A DNA stretch of 64,000 nt from Cytophagales bacterium. GTDB lineage: Bacteria > Bacteroidota > Bacteroidia > Cytophagales > Spirosomataceae. The notes under the pieces are model-generated. The model ran no database searches, was not told the DNA's origin, and saw only the letters and a program-made list of their open reading frames with translations. This document shows, in pieces, positions 6,995-16,130 of this stretch (within the stretch, counting starts at the first letter, position 1; every line of letters starts with the position of its first letter). The stretch is taken from positions 1 to 64,000 of the forward strand of contig JAAFJP010000007.1 of NCBI GenBank assembly GCA_013298125.1, read 5' to 3'. Made by a program: the position numbers and the translations under genes.

Positions 6995-9900
6995 ATGAAA
7001 AAAATCTTACAATTAACAATGTTACTGACTTTGATGCTCGTGCAGATGACCTTCGCACAAGACCGTCAAGTCAAAGGAAAAGTAACCGATGGAAGCGACG
7101 CTTCTGGTTTGCCAGGAGTAGCTGTAAAAGTAAAAGGTACTTCAAAAGGTACCGTAACGGATGCCGAAGGAAATTACAAAATCAATGTAGGTAATAACGC
7201 CACGCTGATATTTTCTTCGGTTGGTTTTGGTACAAAAGAAATGCCTGTTGGGAGTGCTTCGGAGGTGAATGTTGCTATGTCTTCATCCATTAATAGTCTT
7301 GATGAAGTCGTGGTTACAGCCTTAGGTATTTCAAAGGATAAAAAGGTGTTGAGTTACGCTACTCAGAGTGTGCAAACAAAAACGTTCTCACAAGCAAAAG
7401 AGTTGAATGTCGCCAACTCATTATCAGGACGAGTAGCGGGTTTGGACGTTATACGTTCGTCTTCGGGAGTTGGTGGTTCTTCTCGTGTGGTTCTTCGTGG
7501 AGACCGTTCTATTACGGGAAATAATCAAGCCTTAATTGTTATTGATGGTGTGCCAATGGACAATACTAATTTTAGTCCAACCAATGCAAATGGTGGACGA
7601 GATGCAGGTGATGGACTTTCAAGTGTCAATCCAGACGACATAGAATCAATGAACGTTTTGAGAGGTGCTGCCGCAACAGCTTTGTATGGTAGCCGTGCAG
7701 CAAATGGTGCTATCATTATCAATACCAAAAAGGGTACTACTCGCAAAGGAATTGGAGTTACTATCAATAGTTCATTTATCTCTGAAAACTCTATGAATTT
7801 GCGTGAATTTCAGAATGATTATATTCAAGGAAGTGCAGGTACTTACAACAGAGCCAGTGAATTTAGCTGGGGACCAAAAATGGGTGCAACCGTAGCAGCA
7901 TGGGGACCTTCGCCTGGTGCTGTTGGACAAACCTATACTACATCAGCACAACCTAATTCTTACAATGATTTTTATTCCACAGGTACGCAGTTATCTAATT
8001 CAATAGGAATTTCAGGGGGTAATGAAAAAACACAAACGTATTTTTCATATACAAACGTAGGGGCAAAAGGTATCATTGATAATAATAAATTAAATAGACA
8101 TATTTTTAACTTACGTATGTCTAATCAGTTAAGTGAAAAATTATCGCTTGATACAAAAATCACTTACTTGAACGAAAATATTGATAATAGACTTCAAACG
8201 GGCGAAGCATTTGCTAATATTCAAAGACATATTTTACGTCTGCCAAGAAATATTCCATTAGCCCAAGCTCAAAATTTTGAATATACTGACCCTGTTACAG
8301 GTCGCCTAAGACAAAACTATTGGAATCCAGGCTCTAACGGTGGACAAAACCCTTACTGGATAAAGAACAGAGTGATTGCTTCAGATATTAGAGACCGTGT
8401 TACAGGGTTTTCATCTTTGACTTATAAGTTTTCGCCTTCGTTTAGCGTAATGGCAAGAGGTGGACTTGACCAATACGTGGACAAGTTTGAGGGTAAATGG
8501 TACACCAATACTTATACCATTGCAGATAATGGTGAATATCAAACAAGTTGGAGACAAGTACAAGAAATAAACCTCGACTTATTGGCATTTTACAAAGCTC
8601 AAATCACTGAAAAGCTATCAGTTGATGCAACTTTTGGAGGTTCAATTCAAAAACGTAATAGTTTATTTCAAAGAACAACTAATAATGGTTTGAACCGTGA
8701 TAATTTGTTTATTCCAGGAAACGCCCGCAATAGCAATACCGAAAGAGAGTTAGACGAAAGAGAAAAACAAGGACTGTTTGCTACGGCAGATTTTACTTAC
8801 AATAATGTCTTCACAGTTTCAGCATCTCTTCGTAATGACTGGTCTTCAACGCTTCCAAAAGAAAGTCAATCATACTTTTTCCCAGGCGTTGGATTCTCAG
8901 CTTTGATTTCACAAATGACTACTTTGCCTGAGGCAATATCATTTTTGAAATTGAGAGGTTCGTATGCTGTAACGGGTAATGATGCAAATCCTTATTTATT
9001 AACCCAAACATATTCATTTTTGGCGGGTGGACCAAATGGTTATATTACCCGTGATAATCTTAAACCTTTTCCAAATCTAAAACCTGAATTAACTAAGGCT
9101 CTTGAGTTTGGTATTGAAATGAAATTATTAAAAAACCGATTAGGAATAGATTTAGGTTGGTATAATAGTAATTCAGTAAACCAGTTATTTAGAGTTGCTA
9201 TTCCACCAGCGTCGGGTTGGTCTGAGGAGTTTATCAATGCTGGTTCGGTTGATAATACAGGTATTGAATTAACCCTTACAGCAAATCCTTTCAAAACAAA
9301 AGATTTTAGCTGGGATATAGATCTAAATTTTGCTAAGAATACCAATAAGTTAGTAGAATTAACCCCAGACTTGAAAGTGTTGAACCTTGCAGGAGATTTC
9401 ATGAATAATATTCGTGCAGTTGAAGGCAAACCTTTGGGGGAAATTTATAGTAGAGGTTATGTCCGTAATGCTAAAAATGAAATAGTGGTAGGTGCTGATG
9501 GTCTTCCTCAAATAACAGCTGGAACAACGGTATATTTAGGAAATTCTCGCCCTGACTGGACAGGAGGTATTACAAACCGTTTTACCTACAAAAACTTTTC
9601 GCTATCAGCATTAGTTAGTTTGCGTATGGGTGGCGTGGTGACTTCATTCACTGATGCTGTTATTTTTGCCGATGGTGTAGCACAGGAAACAGTAGCGGGT
9701 AGAGAAGGTTTCGTATTCCAAGGTGTCCAAGCTGATGGAACTGCCAACACGGTTTCGACAACGGCAGAAAAATATTGGCTAAGAGTAGGTGGACGTAATA
9801 CTCCTTCAGGAGAAGTATTTACTTACGATGCTTCTAACATCCGTTTGCGAGAATTAGTGTTTGGTTATACATTACCTGCAAGTTTGGTGAAAGGAACGCC

Positions 9901-10075
9901 TTTCCAAAGTGCATCTATTTCATTTGTGGGACGTAATTTATTTTTTATCACAAACAAAGCCAAGAACTTTGACCCTGAGTTAGTGTCGGGTTCACAGAAT
10001 ACTACCGTTGGTTTGGAGTCATTCTCTTTGCCTTCTACTCGTAGTTTTGGTTTAAATTTATCACTTTCATTCTAA
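6995..10075 (+). CDS. SusC/RagA-family TonB-dependent outer-membrane transporter
   Basis: 1026 residues. Signal peptide to about residue 21 (TFAQ). Then a CarboxypepD_reg-like domain (about 25-100: VKGKVTDGSDASGLPGVAVK, and YKINVGNNATLIFSSVGF), a TonB-box-like segment LDEVVVTALG (about 104-113), a plug domain (about 120-245, with VLRGDRSI, VIDGVPMDN, ESMNVLRGAAATALYGSRAA, GAIIINTKKGT) and a 22-strand beta-barrel to the C-terminal strand ending SLSF. SusC proteins import oligosaccharides or peptides with a SusD lid lipoprotein, whose gene follows after 30 bp. No sugar-degrading enzyme is adjacent, so the substrate is not evident. Confidence 0.95.
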   Translation: MKKILQLTMLLTLMLVQMTFAQDRQVKGKVTDGSDASGLPGVAVKVKGTSKGTVTDAEGNYKINVGNNATLIFSSVGFGTKEMPVGSASEVNVAMSSSINSLDEVVVTALGISKDKKVLSYATQSVQTKTFSQAKELNVANSLSGRVAGLDVIRSSSGVGGSSRVVLRGDRSITGNNQALIVIDGVPMDNTNFSPTNANGGRDAGDGLSSVNPDDIESMNVLRGAAATALYGSRAANGAIIINTKKGTTRKGIGVTINSSFISENSMNLREFQNDYIQGSAGTYNRASEFSWGPKMGATVAAWGPSPGAVGQTYTTSAQPNSYNDFYSTGTQLSNSIGISGGNEKTQTYFSYTNVGAKGIIDNNKLNRHIFNLRMSNQLSEKLSLDTKITYLNENIDNRLQTGEAFANIQRHILRLPRNIPLAQAQNFEYTDPVTGRLRQNYWNPGSNGGQNPYWIKNRVIASDIRDRVTGFSSLTYKFSPSFSVMARGGLDQYVDKFEGKWYTNTYTIADNGEYQTSWRQVQEINLDLLAFYKAQITEKLSVDATFGGSIQKRNSLFQRTTNNGLNRDNLFIPGNARNSNTERELDEREKQGLFATADFTYNNVFTVSASLRNDWSSTLPKESQSYFFPGVGFSALISQMTTLPEAISFLKLRGSYAVTGNDANPYLLTQTYSFLAGGPNGYITRDNLKPFPNLKPELTKALEFGIEMKLLKNRLGIDLGWYNSNSVNQLFRVAIPPASGWSEEFINAGSVDNTGIELTLTANPFKTKDFSWDIDLNFAKNTNKLVELTPDLKVLNLAGDFMNNIRAVEGKPLGEIYSRGYVRNAKNEIVVGADGLPQITAGTTVYLGNSRPDWTGGITNRFTYKNFSLSALVSLRMGGVVTSFTDAVIFADGVAQETVAGREGFVFQGVQADGTANTVSTTAEKYWLRVGGRNTPSGEVFTYDASNIRLRELVFGYTLPASLVKGTPFQSASISFVGRNLFFITNKAKNFDPELVSGSQNTTVGLESFSLPSTRSFGLNLSLSF

Positions 10076-10105
10076 AATTGTTTTACGATTAAACACAAAA
10101 ACAAA

Positions 10106-11659
10106 ATGAAAAAATTACTAAAATTTATTATTCCAATAGTCTTAATTACGACTGCGTTTGTCATCAACTCTTGTACATCAAACTTTGAAGAGTTAAACAC
10201 AAACAAAACCAAACTAACTGAAATTGATAAATCTGCCGTGGGAAATGCCTTTGCGGCAGCACAATGGAGAGGAGTTTTTGGTGATAGAGGACCTTTCCAA
10301 CTAATGGAGAGTCTATTTGCAGACTTGCACGCTCAATATTATGCTACGGTGGCAATCAACTTCCCCTCTGACCGTAACGTAATGGTCGGGAACTGGTTAA
10401 ACGGAGCTTGGAGTAACTTTTATGGACAACAAATTCCGCCACTTTTGGTAGTTTTGGATGCCACTAAACCTGGTGGAACGGCGGCTGACCCTGGTATTTA
10501 TGCTATGGCTTCTATCTGGAAAGTTCAAATGTTTTTACCAATGACTGACTACTGGGGACCTATCCCTTACTCACAAGTAGGAAATGGAGCTAAGAGTGTT
10601 GATTATGATAGTCAAGAAGCTATTTACAAAGATTTCTTTGCCACGCTCAAATCGGCAGTTGCAGAACTGGAGAAAAGCAGAGGAAAGAGTTTCTTGGGAA
10701 ATAACGACCAAGTATATGGAGGAAATGTTGATAAATGGATTTTATTTGCCAACACGATGCGTTTACGCCTTGCCCTCAGAATTTCAAAAGTAGATCCAGC
10801 CTTGGCAAAAGCTGAAGCAGAATCTGCCGTTGCAGGTGGAACTTTAATGACAAATGCAGACGATGCTTTTGTGAAAGTAACCGCAAATTCACCAAATCCA
10901 TTGGGAGGAATTACCGCTTGGAACGAGTTTAGAATGAGTGCCTCAATGGAAAGTACTTTGAAGGGTTACAAAGACCCAAGAATTTCTAAATTTTTCAGTC
11001 CAGTTGATGCTTCAGGAAATTATAAAGGTTTGCGTAATGGCTATTCACAAGTACAATTAGGACTTCCTGAAAATTCAGCAGGAGCTAATTCAAATGTAGC
11101 ACCCGCTTTTCAAGATGGAGCTCGTTTTAGTCAAGCATGGGGAATTATGTTTGCCTCAGAAGCACATTTCTTACGTGCCGAAGGTGCTTTGAACGGCTGG
11201 AATATGGGCGGAACAGCCAAAGACCTTTATCAAAAAGGAATTGCATTGTCAATGAGCCAATGGGGTATCACAGATGCTGCCGCTATTGCAGCTTATACTG
11301 CAGGTACATCTACACCAGTAGCCCTTCCTGATGTAGTAAAATCTCCTGCCATGACCGACATTCCAGTAGCTTTTGCCAGTACTGTTGAAAAACAGCGTGA
11401 GCAAATCGGTACTCAAAAATGGTTAGCTCTTTTCCCTTATGGTTTTGAAGCATGGGCAGAATACAGACGTACTGGTTATCCAAAATTATATCCAAAATTG
11501 AATTCAGATAATACAGATGTACCTGTAACGGAAATCGTAAGAAGAGCACCTTTTGTATCTGGTGAAATTGCTACTAATAAACCTGGGGTGGACATGGGTG
11601 TCACAAAATTAGGTGGTGCAGATAATGCGAAGACTCGTTTGTGGTGGGATAAAAATTAA
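10106..11659 (+). CDS. SusD/RagB-like substrate-binding outer-membrane lipoprotein
   Basis: 517 residues. A lipoprotein signal with lipobox VINSC places the lipidated Cys at position 23. The mature part opens with FEELNTNKTKLTE and the helical TPR-like fold of the SusD-like group often annotated SusD/RagB nutrient-binding lipoprotein (SusD-like_2 type). It includes MTDYWGPIPYSQ and the end region WLALFPYGFEAWAEYRRTGYP, which is characteristic of that subfamily. It would cap the SusC barrel encoded 30 bp upstream. A GNRA-loop terminator follows. Confidence 0.93.
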   Translation: MKKLLKFIIPIVLITTAFVINSCTSNFEELNTNKTKLTEIDKSAVGNAFAAAQWRGVFGDRGPFQLMESLFADLHAQYYATVAINFPSDRNVMVGNWLNGAWSNFYGQQIPPLLVVLDATKPGGTAADPGIYAMASIWKVQMFLPMTDYWGPIPYSQVGNGAKSVDYDSQEAIYKDFFATLKSAVAELEKSRGKSFLGNNDQVYGGNVDKWILFANTMRLRLALRISKVDPALAKAEAESAVAGGTLMTNADDAFVKVTANSPNPLGGITAWNEFRMSASMESTLKGYKDPRISKFFSPVDASGNYKGLRNGYSQVQLGLPENSAGANSNVAPAFQDGARFSQAWGIMFASEAHFLRAEGALNGWNMGGTAKDLYQKGIALSMSQWGITDAAAIAAYTAGTSTPVALPDVVKSPAMTDIPVAFASTVEKQREQIGTQKWLALFPYGFEAWAEYRRTGYPKLYPKLNSDNTDVPVTEIVRRAPFVSGEIATNKPGVDMGVTKLGGADNAKTRLWWDKN

Positions 11660-11684
11660 CAAAATACAAAATCACAAAAAACAG

Positions 11685-11713
11685 AAAGATAGGCAGAAAT
11701 GTCTATCTTTTTT
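11685..11713 (+). terminator. Rho-independent terminator after susD-like gene
   Basis: An 11-bp stem (11685-11695 with 11700-11710, one G-T wobble) closed by a GAAA tetraloop and followed by a run of T residues. It separates the SusCD unit from the FG-GAP lipoprotein gene. Confidence 0.85.
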
Positions 11714-11749
11714 GTTTATATTTAACATCAATTATTAAACCAACAACCC

Positions 11750-14700
11750 ATGAAATACCAATACCAAATCATCTCTTTCTTTGCCTCAATTCTCCTGATA
11801 ACTTCCTGCAAATCAGACGATAAACTCTTTACAAACCTCTCCAAAAGCCAAACTGGACTTGATTTTAGGAATATTTTGGAAGAATCTGAGGATTTGAATG
11901 TTTTGAATTACACCTACTTCTACAACGGTGGCGGTGTTGCCGTTGGGGATGTCAATAATGATGGTTTGACGGATGTTTTGTTTACGGGAAATATGGTCAA
12001 AAATCGCCTGTTCATTAACAAGGGAGGCATGGACTTCGAGGATATTACCCAAACCGCTGGCGTGGCTGAAAAACAGGGATGGTGTACGGGTGCTACGATG
12101 GTGGACATTAATCAGGATGGTTGGTTGGACATCTACATTTGTCGCTCGGCTGATATACAGGCAGAGAGTCGTAAAAACCTACTTTTTATCAATAATAAGA
12201 ACAATACTTTCTCTGAAAAAGCCGCTGAATATGGTTTAGATGATGATGGATACTCTACCCAAGCGAACTTTTTTGATTATGATAAAGATGGTGATTTAGA
12301 TATGTTTCTCCTCAATCATTCTTTGATGGAATACGCTGGTTTCAGTAAAATTTTACCTGATTTAAAGAAGCAACGCAATCCGCTTTATGGCAATAAATTG
12401 TACCAAAATGATGGCTCAAATCACTTTACGGAGGTTTCTGAAAAGGCAAATATTGTCTCGAATGTACTCAGTTTTGGGTTGGGTTGTGCTGTGAGTGACT
12501 ACAATAATGATGGCTGGTTGGATATTTACGTTTCCAACGATTTTAACGAACAGGATTATCTCTATATTAATAAAAAAGATGGTACATTTTTAGAAGAAAG
12601 TACGTCCCGTTTGGGACATACTTCCCTATTCTCGATGGGTTCGGATGCTGCAGATATTAACAACGATGGACACACTGATTTAATTACGCTGGATATGTTA
12701 GCGGAGGATAATCACCGACAGAAAATGACTTCTGGTGCGGATAATTACGACAAATTTAAACTCTTGGAATCTTTGGGTTTTGGCTCTCAGTTTAGTAGAA
12801 ATATGTTACATCTCAACAACGGAAACGGCTCATTTGCTGAAATTGGGCAGTTTTCGGGCATTTCTGGGACGGATTGGTCGTGGTCGGCTTTGTTTCAAGA
12901 TTATGACAACGACGGCTTCAAAGACCTTTTTGTAACCAATGGTTTTGTGCGAGATTATACCGATATGGATTTTCTGAAATACACAACCGATGAGCAAATC
13001 AAGGCAAAAGAAGGGCAAGAAGCCAAACTTTCGGTAACTGATTTGATTGGGAAAATGCCAAAGTCCACCGTTGAAAATTATGTTTTTCAGAACGATGGAA
13101 AACTCAATTTTACTAAGAAGAATATCGATTGGGGCATCGAAGGCACAGCCGTATCAAGTGGGGCAGCCTACGCCGATTTTGACAATGATGGAGACATGGA
13201 TTTGGTCATCAATAATATCAATGAATATGCCTCATTTTATCAGAACAATTCCGATAAATTATTTCATAGTAACTATCTCAAAGTCAAACTCTTAGGGTCA
13301 AAAAATAACCCTTCGGGCATTGGTTCACGGGTGTCTGTATATGCAGGTGGACAGGTGTATATGCAGGAGCAAATACCTGTGCGTGGTTTTCAGTCTTCTG
13401 TAGAACAAACCTTGAATTTTGGTCTTGGAAAAACCACTCAAATTGATTCAGCTGTGGTGGTTTGGGATAATGATAAAAAACAAATTTTGAAGAATATAGA
13501 GTCTAACCAAATGCTTTCTGTAAAACTCTCAGAAGCTACACAAATAGCTGTTTATCAGAATATTACAGAAAAAACCTTTTTCTCAGAAAATCAAAATGCG
13601 ATTAATTTTACACATACCGAAAACCTCTATAACGACTTCAAATCTCAGATTTTATTACCTAATATGCTCTCACGTTCTGGACCTTGTTTGGCAAAAGGCG
13701 ATGTCAATAATGATGGCTTGGAAGACCTTTTTGTGGGCGGTGCTTCTGGGCAAATCAGTGAGTTATTTTTACAACAAAGAAGTGGGAATTTTATCCCAAA
13801 ACCACAAGCCATTTTCAAGCAAGATATTGCCTCCGAAGACTGTGATGCCGTCTTTTTTGATGCTGACAATGACCGTGATTTAGACTTGTACGTAGTCAGT
13901 GGAGGAAATGAATTTCAAGAAAATCATGCTGCCCTGCAAGACCGATTATATTTGAATGATGGCAAGGGTAATTTTAGTAAAAGCCCACTCCCAAAAGAAA
14001 CCATCAGTGGCTCGTGTGTACGCCCTGCCGATGTGGACAATGACGGAGATTTAGACCTCTTTATTGGTGGAAGATTGACTCCTCAAAAATATCCACAAAC
14101 CCCCGAAAGTCAGCTATTGATTAATCAGGGCAAAGGTATTTTTGTAAAAGATAATCGTCAGACTATAAATCGTTTAGGCATGGTAACGGATGCCGTTTGG
14201 ATAGATTTAAACAAAGATAAATCGCTTGATTTAGTAGTAGTTGGCGAGTGGATGCCGATAAAAGTTTTCATCAATCAACAAGGAAAACTCAACGACCAAT
14301 CTGCCACTTGGGTAACGCAACCTTCTGGTGGTTTTTGGAATAAAATCTTGGCAGAAGACTTTGATAATGATGGAGATTTGGATTTGGTCGTTGGCAATCA
14401 CGGACTCAATTCTCAGATAAAAGCGACAGAAAAACAACCCGTCGAGCTCAATTTTAAAGATTTTGACGATAACGGCACGATTGACCCCATCATGAGTTAT
14501 TATTTGAGCGGAAAAAGCTATCCATTTCCATCCAGAGATGATTTATTGGAACATTTACCGATGCTAAAAAGTAAATTTACTGATTACAAAACTTACGCAG
14601 ATGCCCAATTGTCTGACCTTTTTACCGCAGAACAATTGAAAGGTTCAACAACTTTACAAGCTCAAAATTTACAAACAGTTTATCTTGAAAATACGATTAA

Positions 14701-15016
14701 GTCATTTAAAATGAAAGCCTTACCTGTGCAAACGCAATTCTCGCCCGTGTATGCAATAGCATCCGCAGACGTAAACGCAGACGGGAAAAAAGACATCATT
14801 CTCGGAGGAAATTTATCAACAACCCGTATTAAATTTGGTAAATACGATGCCTCCATTGGAACAGTTTTATTAGGAGATGGCAAAGGCAATTTTCAAAACA
14901 TCCCAGTCGCTAAAACGGGCTTAAACCTTAAAGAAGATGTACGGAGTATGGTGATGGTGGGGAGGAAATTGGTAGTTGGGGTGAATAATGAGAAAGTGCG
15001 GGTATTTGGATTTTAA
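11750..15016 (+). CDS. FG-GAP/VCBS-repeat lipoprotein with ASPIC/UnbV domain
   Basis: 1088 residues. Lipobox LITSC puts the lipidated Cys at 20. The chain holds many FG-GAP/VCBS repeats with calcium-binding D-x-(N/D)-x-D-G loops (DVNNDGLTDVLF, DINQDGWLDIYI, DYDKDGDLDMFL, DYNNDGWLDIYV, DFDNDGDMDLVI, DVDNDGDLDLFI), forming one or two beta-propellers. An ASPIC/UnbV-like domain lies near 515-580 (NPSGIGSRVSVYAGGQVYMQ, then VRGFQSSVEQTLNFGLGK). Proteins of this type often accompany SusCD pairs in Cytophagia and are thought to be surface-exposed binding or structural proteins. It is codirectional with the SusCD pair, after a terminator. Confidence 0.92.
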   Translation: MKYQYQIISFFASILLITSCKSDDKLFTNLSKSQTGLDFRNILEESEDLNVLNYTYFYNGGGVAVGDVNNDGLTDVLFTGNMVKNRLFINKGGMDFEDITQTAGVAEKQGWCTGATMVDINQDGWLDIYICRSADIQAESRKNLLFINNKNNTFSEKAAEYGLDDDGYSTQANFFDYDKDGDLDMFLLNHSLMEYAGFSKILPDLKKQRNPLYGNKLYQNDGSNHFTEVSEKANIVSNVLSFGLGCAVSDYNNDGWLDIYVSNDFNEQDYLYINKKDGTFLEESTSRLGHTSLFSMGSDAADINNDGHTDLITLDMLAEDNHRQKMTSGADNYDKFKLLESLGFGSQFSRNMLHLNNGNGSFAEIGQFSGISGTDWSWSALFQDYDNDGFKDLFVTNGFVRDYTDMDFLKYTTDEQIKAKEGQEAKLSVTDLIGKMPKSTVENYVFQNDGKLNFTKKNIDWGIEGTAVSSGAAYADFDNDGDMDLVINNINEYASFYQNNSDKLFHSNYLKVKLLGSKNNPSGIGSRVSVYAGGQVYMQEQIPVRGFQSSVEQTLNFGLGKTTQIDSAVVVWDNDKKQILKNIESNQMLSVKLSEATQIAVYQNITEKTFFSENQNAINFTHTENLYNDFKSQILLPNMLSRSGPCLAKGDVNNDGLEDLFVGGASGQISELFLQQRSGNFIPKPQAIFKQDIASEDCDAVFFDADNDRDLDLYVVSGGNEFQENHAALQDRLYLNDGKGNFSKSPLPKETISGSCVRPADVDNDGDLDLFIGGRLTPQKYPQTPESQLLINQGKGIFVKDNRQTINRLGMVTDAVWIDLNKDKSLDLVVVGEWMPIKVFINQQGKLNDQSATWVTQPSGGFWNKILAEDFDNDGDLDLVVGNHGLNSQIKATEKQPVELNFKDFDDNGTIDPIMSYYLSGKSYPFPSRDDLLEHLPMLKSKFTDYKTYADAQLSDLFTAEQLKGSTTLQAQNLQTVYLENTIKSFKMKALPVQTQFSPVYAIASADVNADGKKDIILGGNLSTTRIKFGKYDASIGTVLLGDGKGNFQNIPVAKTGLNLKEDVRSMVMVGRKLVVGVNNEKVRVFGF

Positions 15017-15046
15017 TATCGGGTTTTATGTAAAGCATATAAAAAA

Positions 15047-15084
15047 CTGTGTGAAGAATTCTATCATTACAATTCTTCACACAG
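15047..15084 (-). terminator. Terminator of the ECF sigma gene
   Basis: A perfect 14-bp inverted repeat (15047-15060 with 15071-15084, 10-nt loop). Read on the minus strand it is followed by six T residues, so it serves the sigma gene arriving from the right. Confidence 0.8.
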
Positions 15085-15102
15085 CTAAAAAAATGATATA
15101 AA

Positions 15103-15129
15103 GACCGAACCACAGCGGTCGAGTTTTTT
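15103..15129 (+). terminator. Short terminator of the FG-GAP lipoprotein gene
   Basis: GACCG (15103-15107) pairs with CGGTC (15116-15120) around an 8-nt loop and is followed by GAG and six T residues. It is weaker than the neighbouring minus-strand hairpin. Confidence 0.55.
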
Positions 15130-15133
15130 ACAA

Positions 15134-15691
15134 CTATCTACTCATCACCACTCGTAAAGTCTCCACGCCACGGTGAATATTATTGTTTACGGATTGATAA
15201 TTTATCTCCATTTTCTCTGCAATTTCTTGATTACCCATTTTGTCGAAATAACGCATCGTCAAAGCCTGTGAAACTCTGATTGGGAGCTTTTTGAGGGCTT
15301 TTTCTAATCTTACAAAAGTCTCCTCAGCTTCCTCTGAATCACTTGTATTTAAACTGTAAAATCTTTCTACTAAGTGATCGTTTTCAGAAAATCCATCGAA
15401 AGGTACACCCGCACGAGATTCGTTTATTTTACGAACCAAGTCATGACGAAGTGAAGTTTTTAGATATGGCTCAATATTATCGGTATCAGCTAAATTATGT
15501 CTGCGAACCCACAAATTCACGAACAAATCCTGCACGGCATCTCGTACTAATTCAATGTCCTGTGTGATTTTATTGCCATAACTTATCAGTATTTTATAAT
15601 GCGTACGATACATTAATTGAAAGGCGAGTTGGTCTCCGTTTTTAAACTGTTTCCAGAGTTCGTAATTATTGTAAGTGGGTCTCTTGGTCAT
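15134..15691 (-). CDS. ECF-family RNA polymerase sigma factor
   Basis: 185 residues with the two-domain ECF layout. Sigma region 2 spans about 20-90, with the core-binding helix DAVQDLFVNLWVRRHNL. Region 4 spans about 125-180, with ALKKLPIRVSQALTMRYFD and the recognition helix NQEIAEKMEINYQSVNNNI. No anti-sigma gene is next to it; in Bacteroidota SusCD-associated ECF factors usually pair with a FecR-type anti-sigma, which is absent here. It converges on the SusCD/FG-GAP locus, but control of that locus is only a possibility. Confidence 0.9.
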   Translation of the reverse strand: MTKRPTYNNYELWKQFKNGDQLAFQLMYRTHYKILISYGNKITQDIELVRDAVQDLFVNLWVRRHNLADTDNIEPYLKTSLRHDLVRKINESRAGVPFDGFSENDHLVERFYSLNTSDSEEAEETFVRLEKALKKLPIRVSQALTMRYFDKMGNQEIAEKMEINYQSVNNNIHRGVETLRVVMSR

Positions 15692-15972
15692 TATATGCTT
15701 ATTAAATTTATAAAAAATATTTAAAAATTAACATTACAAATTGACCGATTTTTTCTTGATTTAACTTTGCCAATATTATTAAGTTATGGTACTATATTAT
15801 CGTATTATCTCACGAATACTTTTTTTGTTACATATATCGTATATAATCGTTAAACAAAAGTCAAAAATAGCTAACCGTTTATCACAAAATTATTCTTCCG
15901 TGGTCAGTGACCACACCGCACCATCTTGCGAAAGCAACGCAAGTATTTGATTTTTAGATAATTACAAATAGC

Positions 15973-16011
15973 AAAAGGTCATTGACGGATATTTCAACGA
16001 CCTTTTTACTA
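15973..16011 (+). terminator. Terminator-like hairpin with no gene upstream on its strand
   Basis: AAAAGGTC (15973-15980) pairs with GACCTTTT (15999-16006). The stem extends inward by TTG/CAA after one mismatch and is followed by T residues. No + strand protein gene lies upstream, so it may end a small RNA starting near 15,850-15,900, or be a relic. Confidence 0.5.
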
Positions 16012-16026
16012 TTTTGGATATTCATA

Positions 16027-16104
16027 AGTCTCTCCTCAGGGTGCTGCCGCCAGATGGCTGGTCGGGAGACTCAGCTAAGGAGGCGTAGGGGGCTACCGAC
16101 CAAG
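16027..16104. repeat. GC-rich, foldable intergenic island
   Basis: In an AT-rich interval this block is strikingly GC-rich and self-complementary. TGGTCGG (16059-16065) pairs with CCGACCA (16096-16102), and AGTCTC (16027-16032) pairs with GAGACT (16066-16071), so two alternative or interlocking helices are possible. It resembles a dispersed REP/MITE-like unit or a structured RNA. Copy number cannot be judged from one window. Confidence 0.4.
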
Positions 16105-16130
16105 AAAATACTTGTAAATAATAGTTTCTA

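Larger units (their letters stand above)
15692..16130. other. Non-coding interval with structured elements
   Basis: No gene is supported here. The sequence contains a 15-nt palindrome GTGGTCAGTGACCAC (15900-15914), a 6-bp hairpin (15925-15930 with 15938-15943), a terminator-like hairpin (15973-16006) and a GC-rich foldable island (16027-16104). A 69-codon + strand frame at 15982 runs through these structures and into the Fic gene's antisense strand, and is not credible. Confidence 0.55.
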
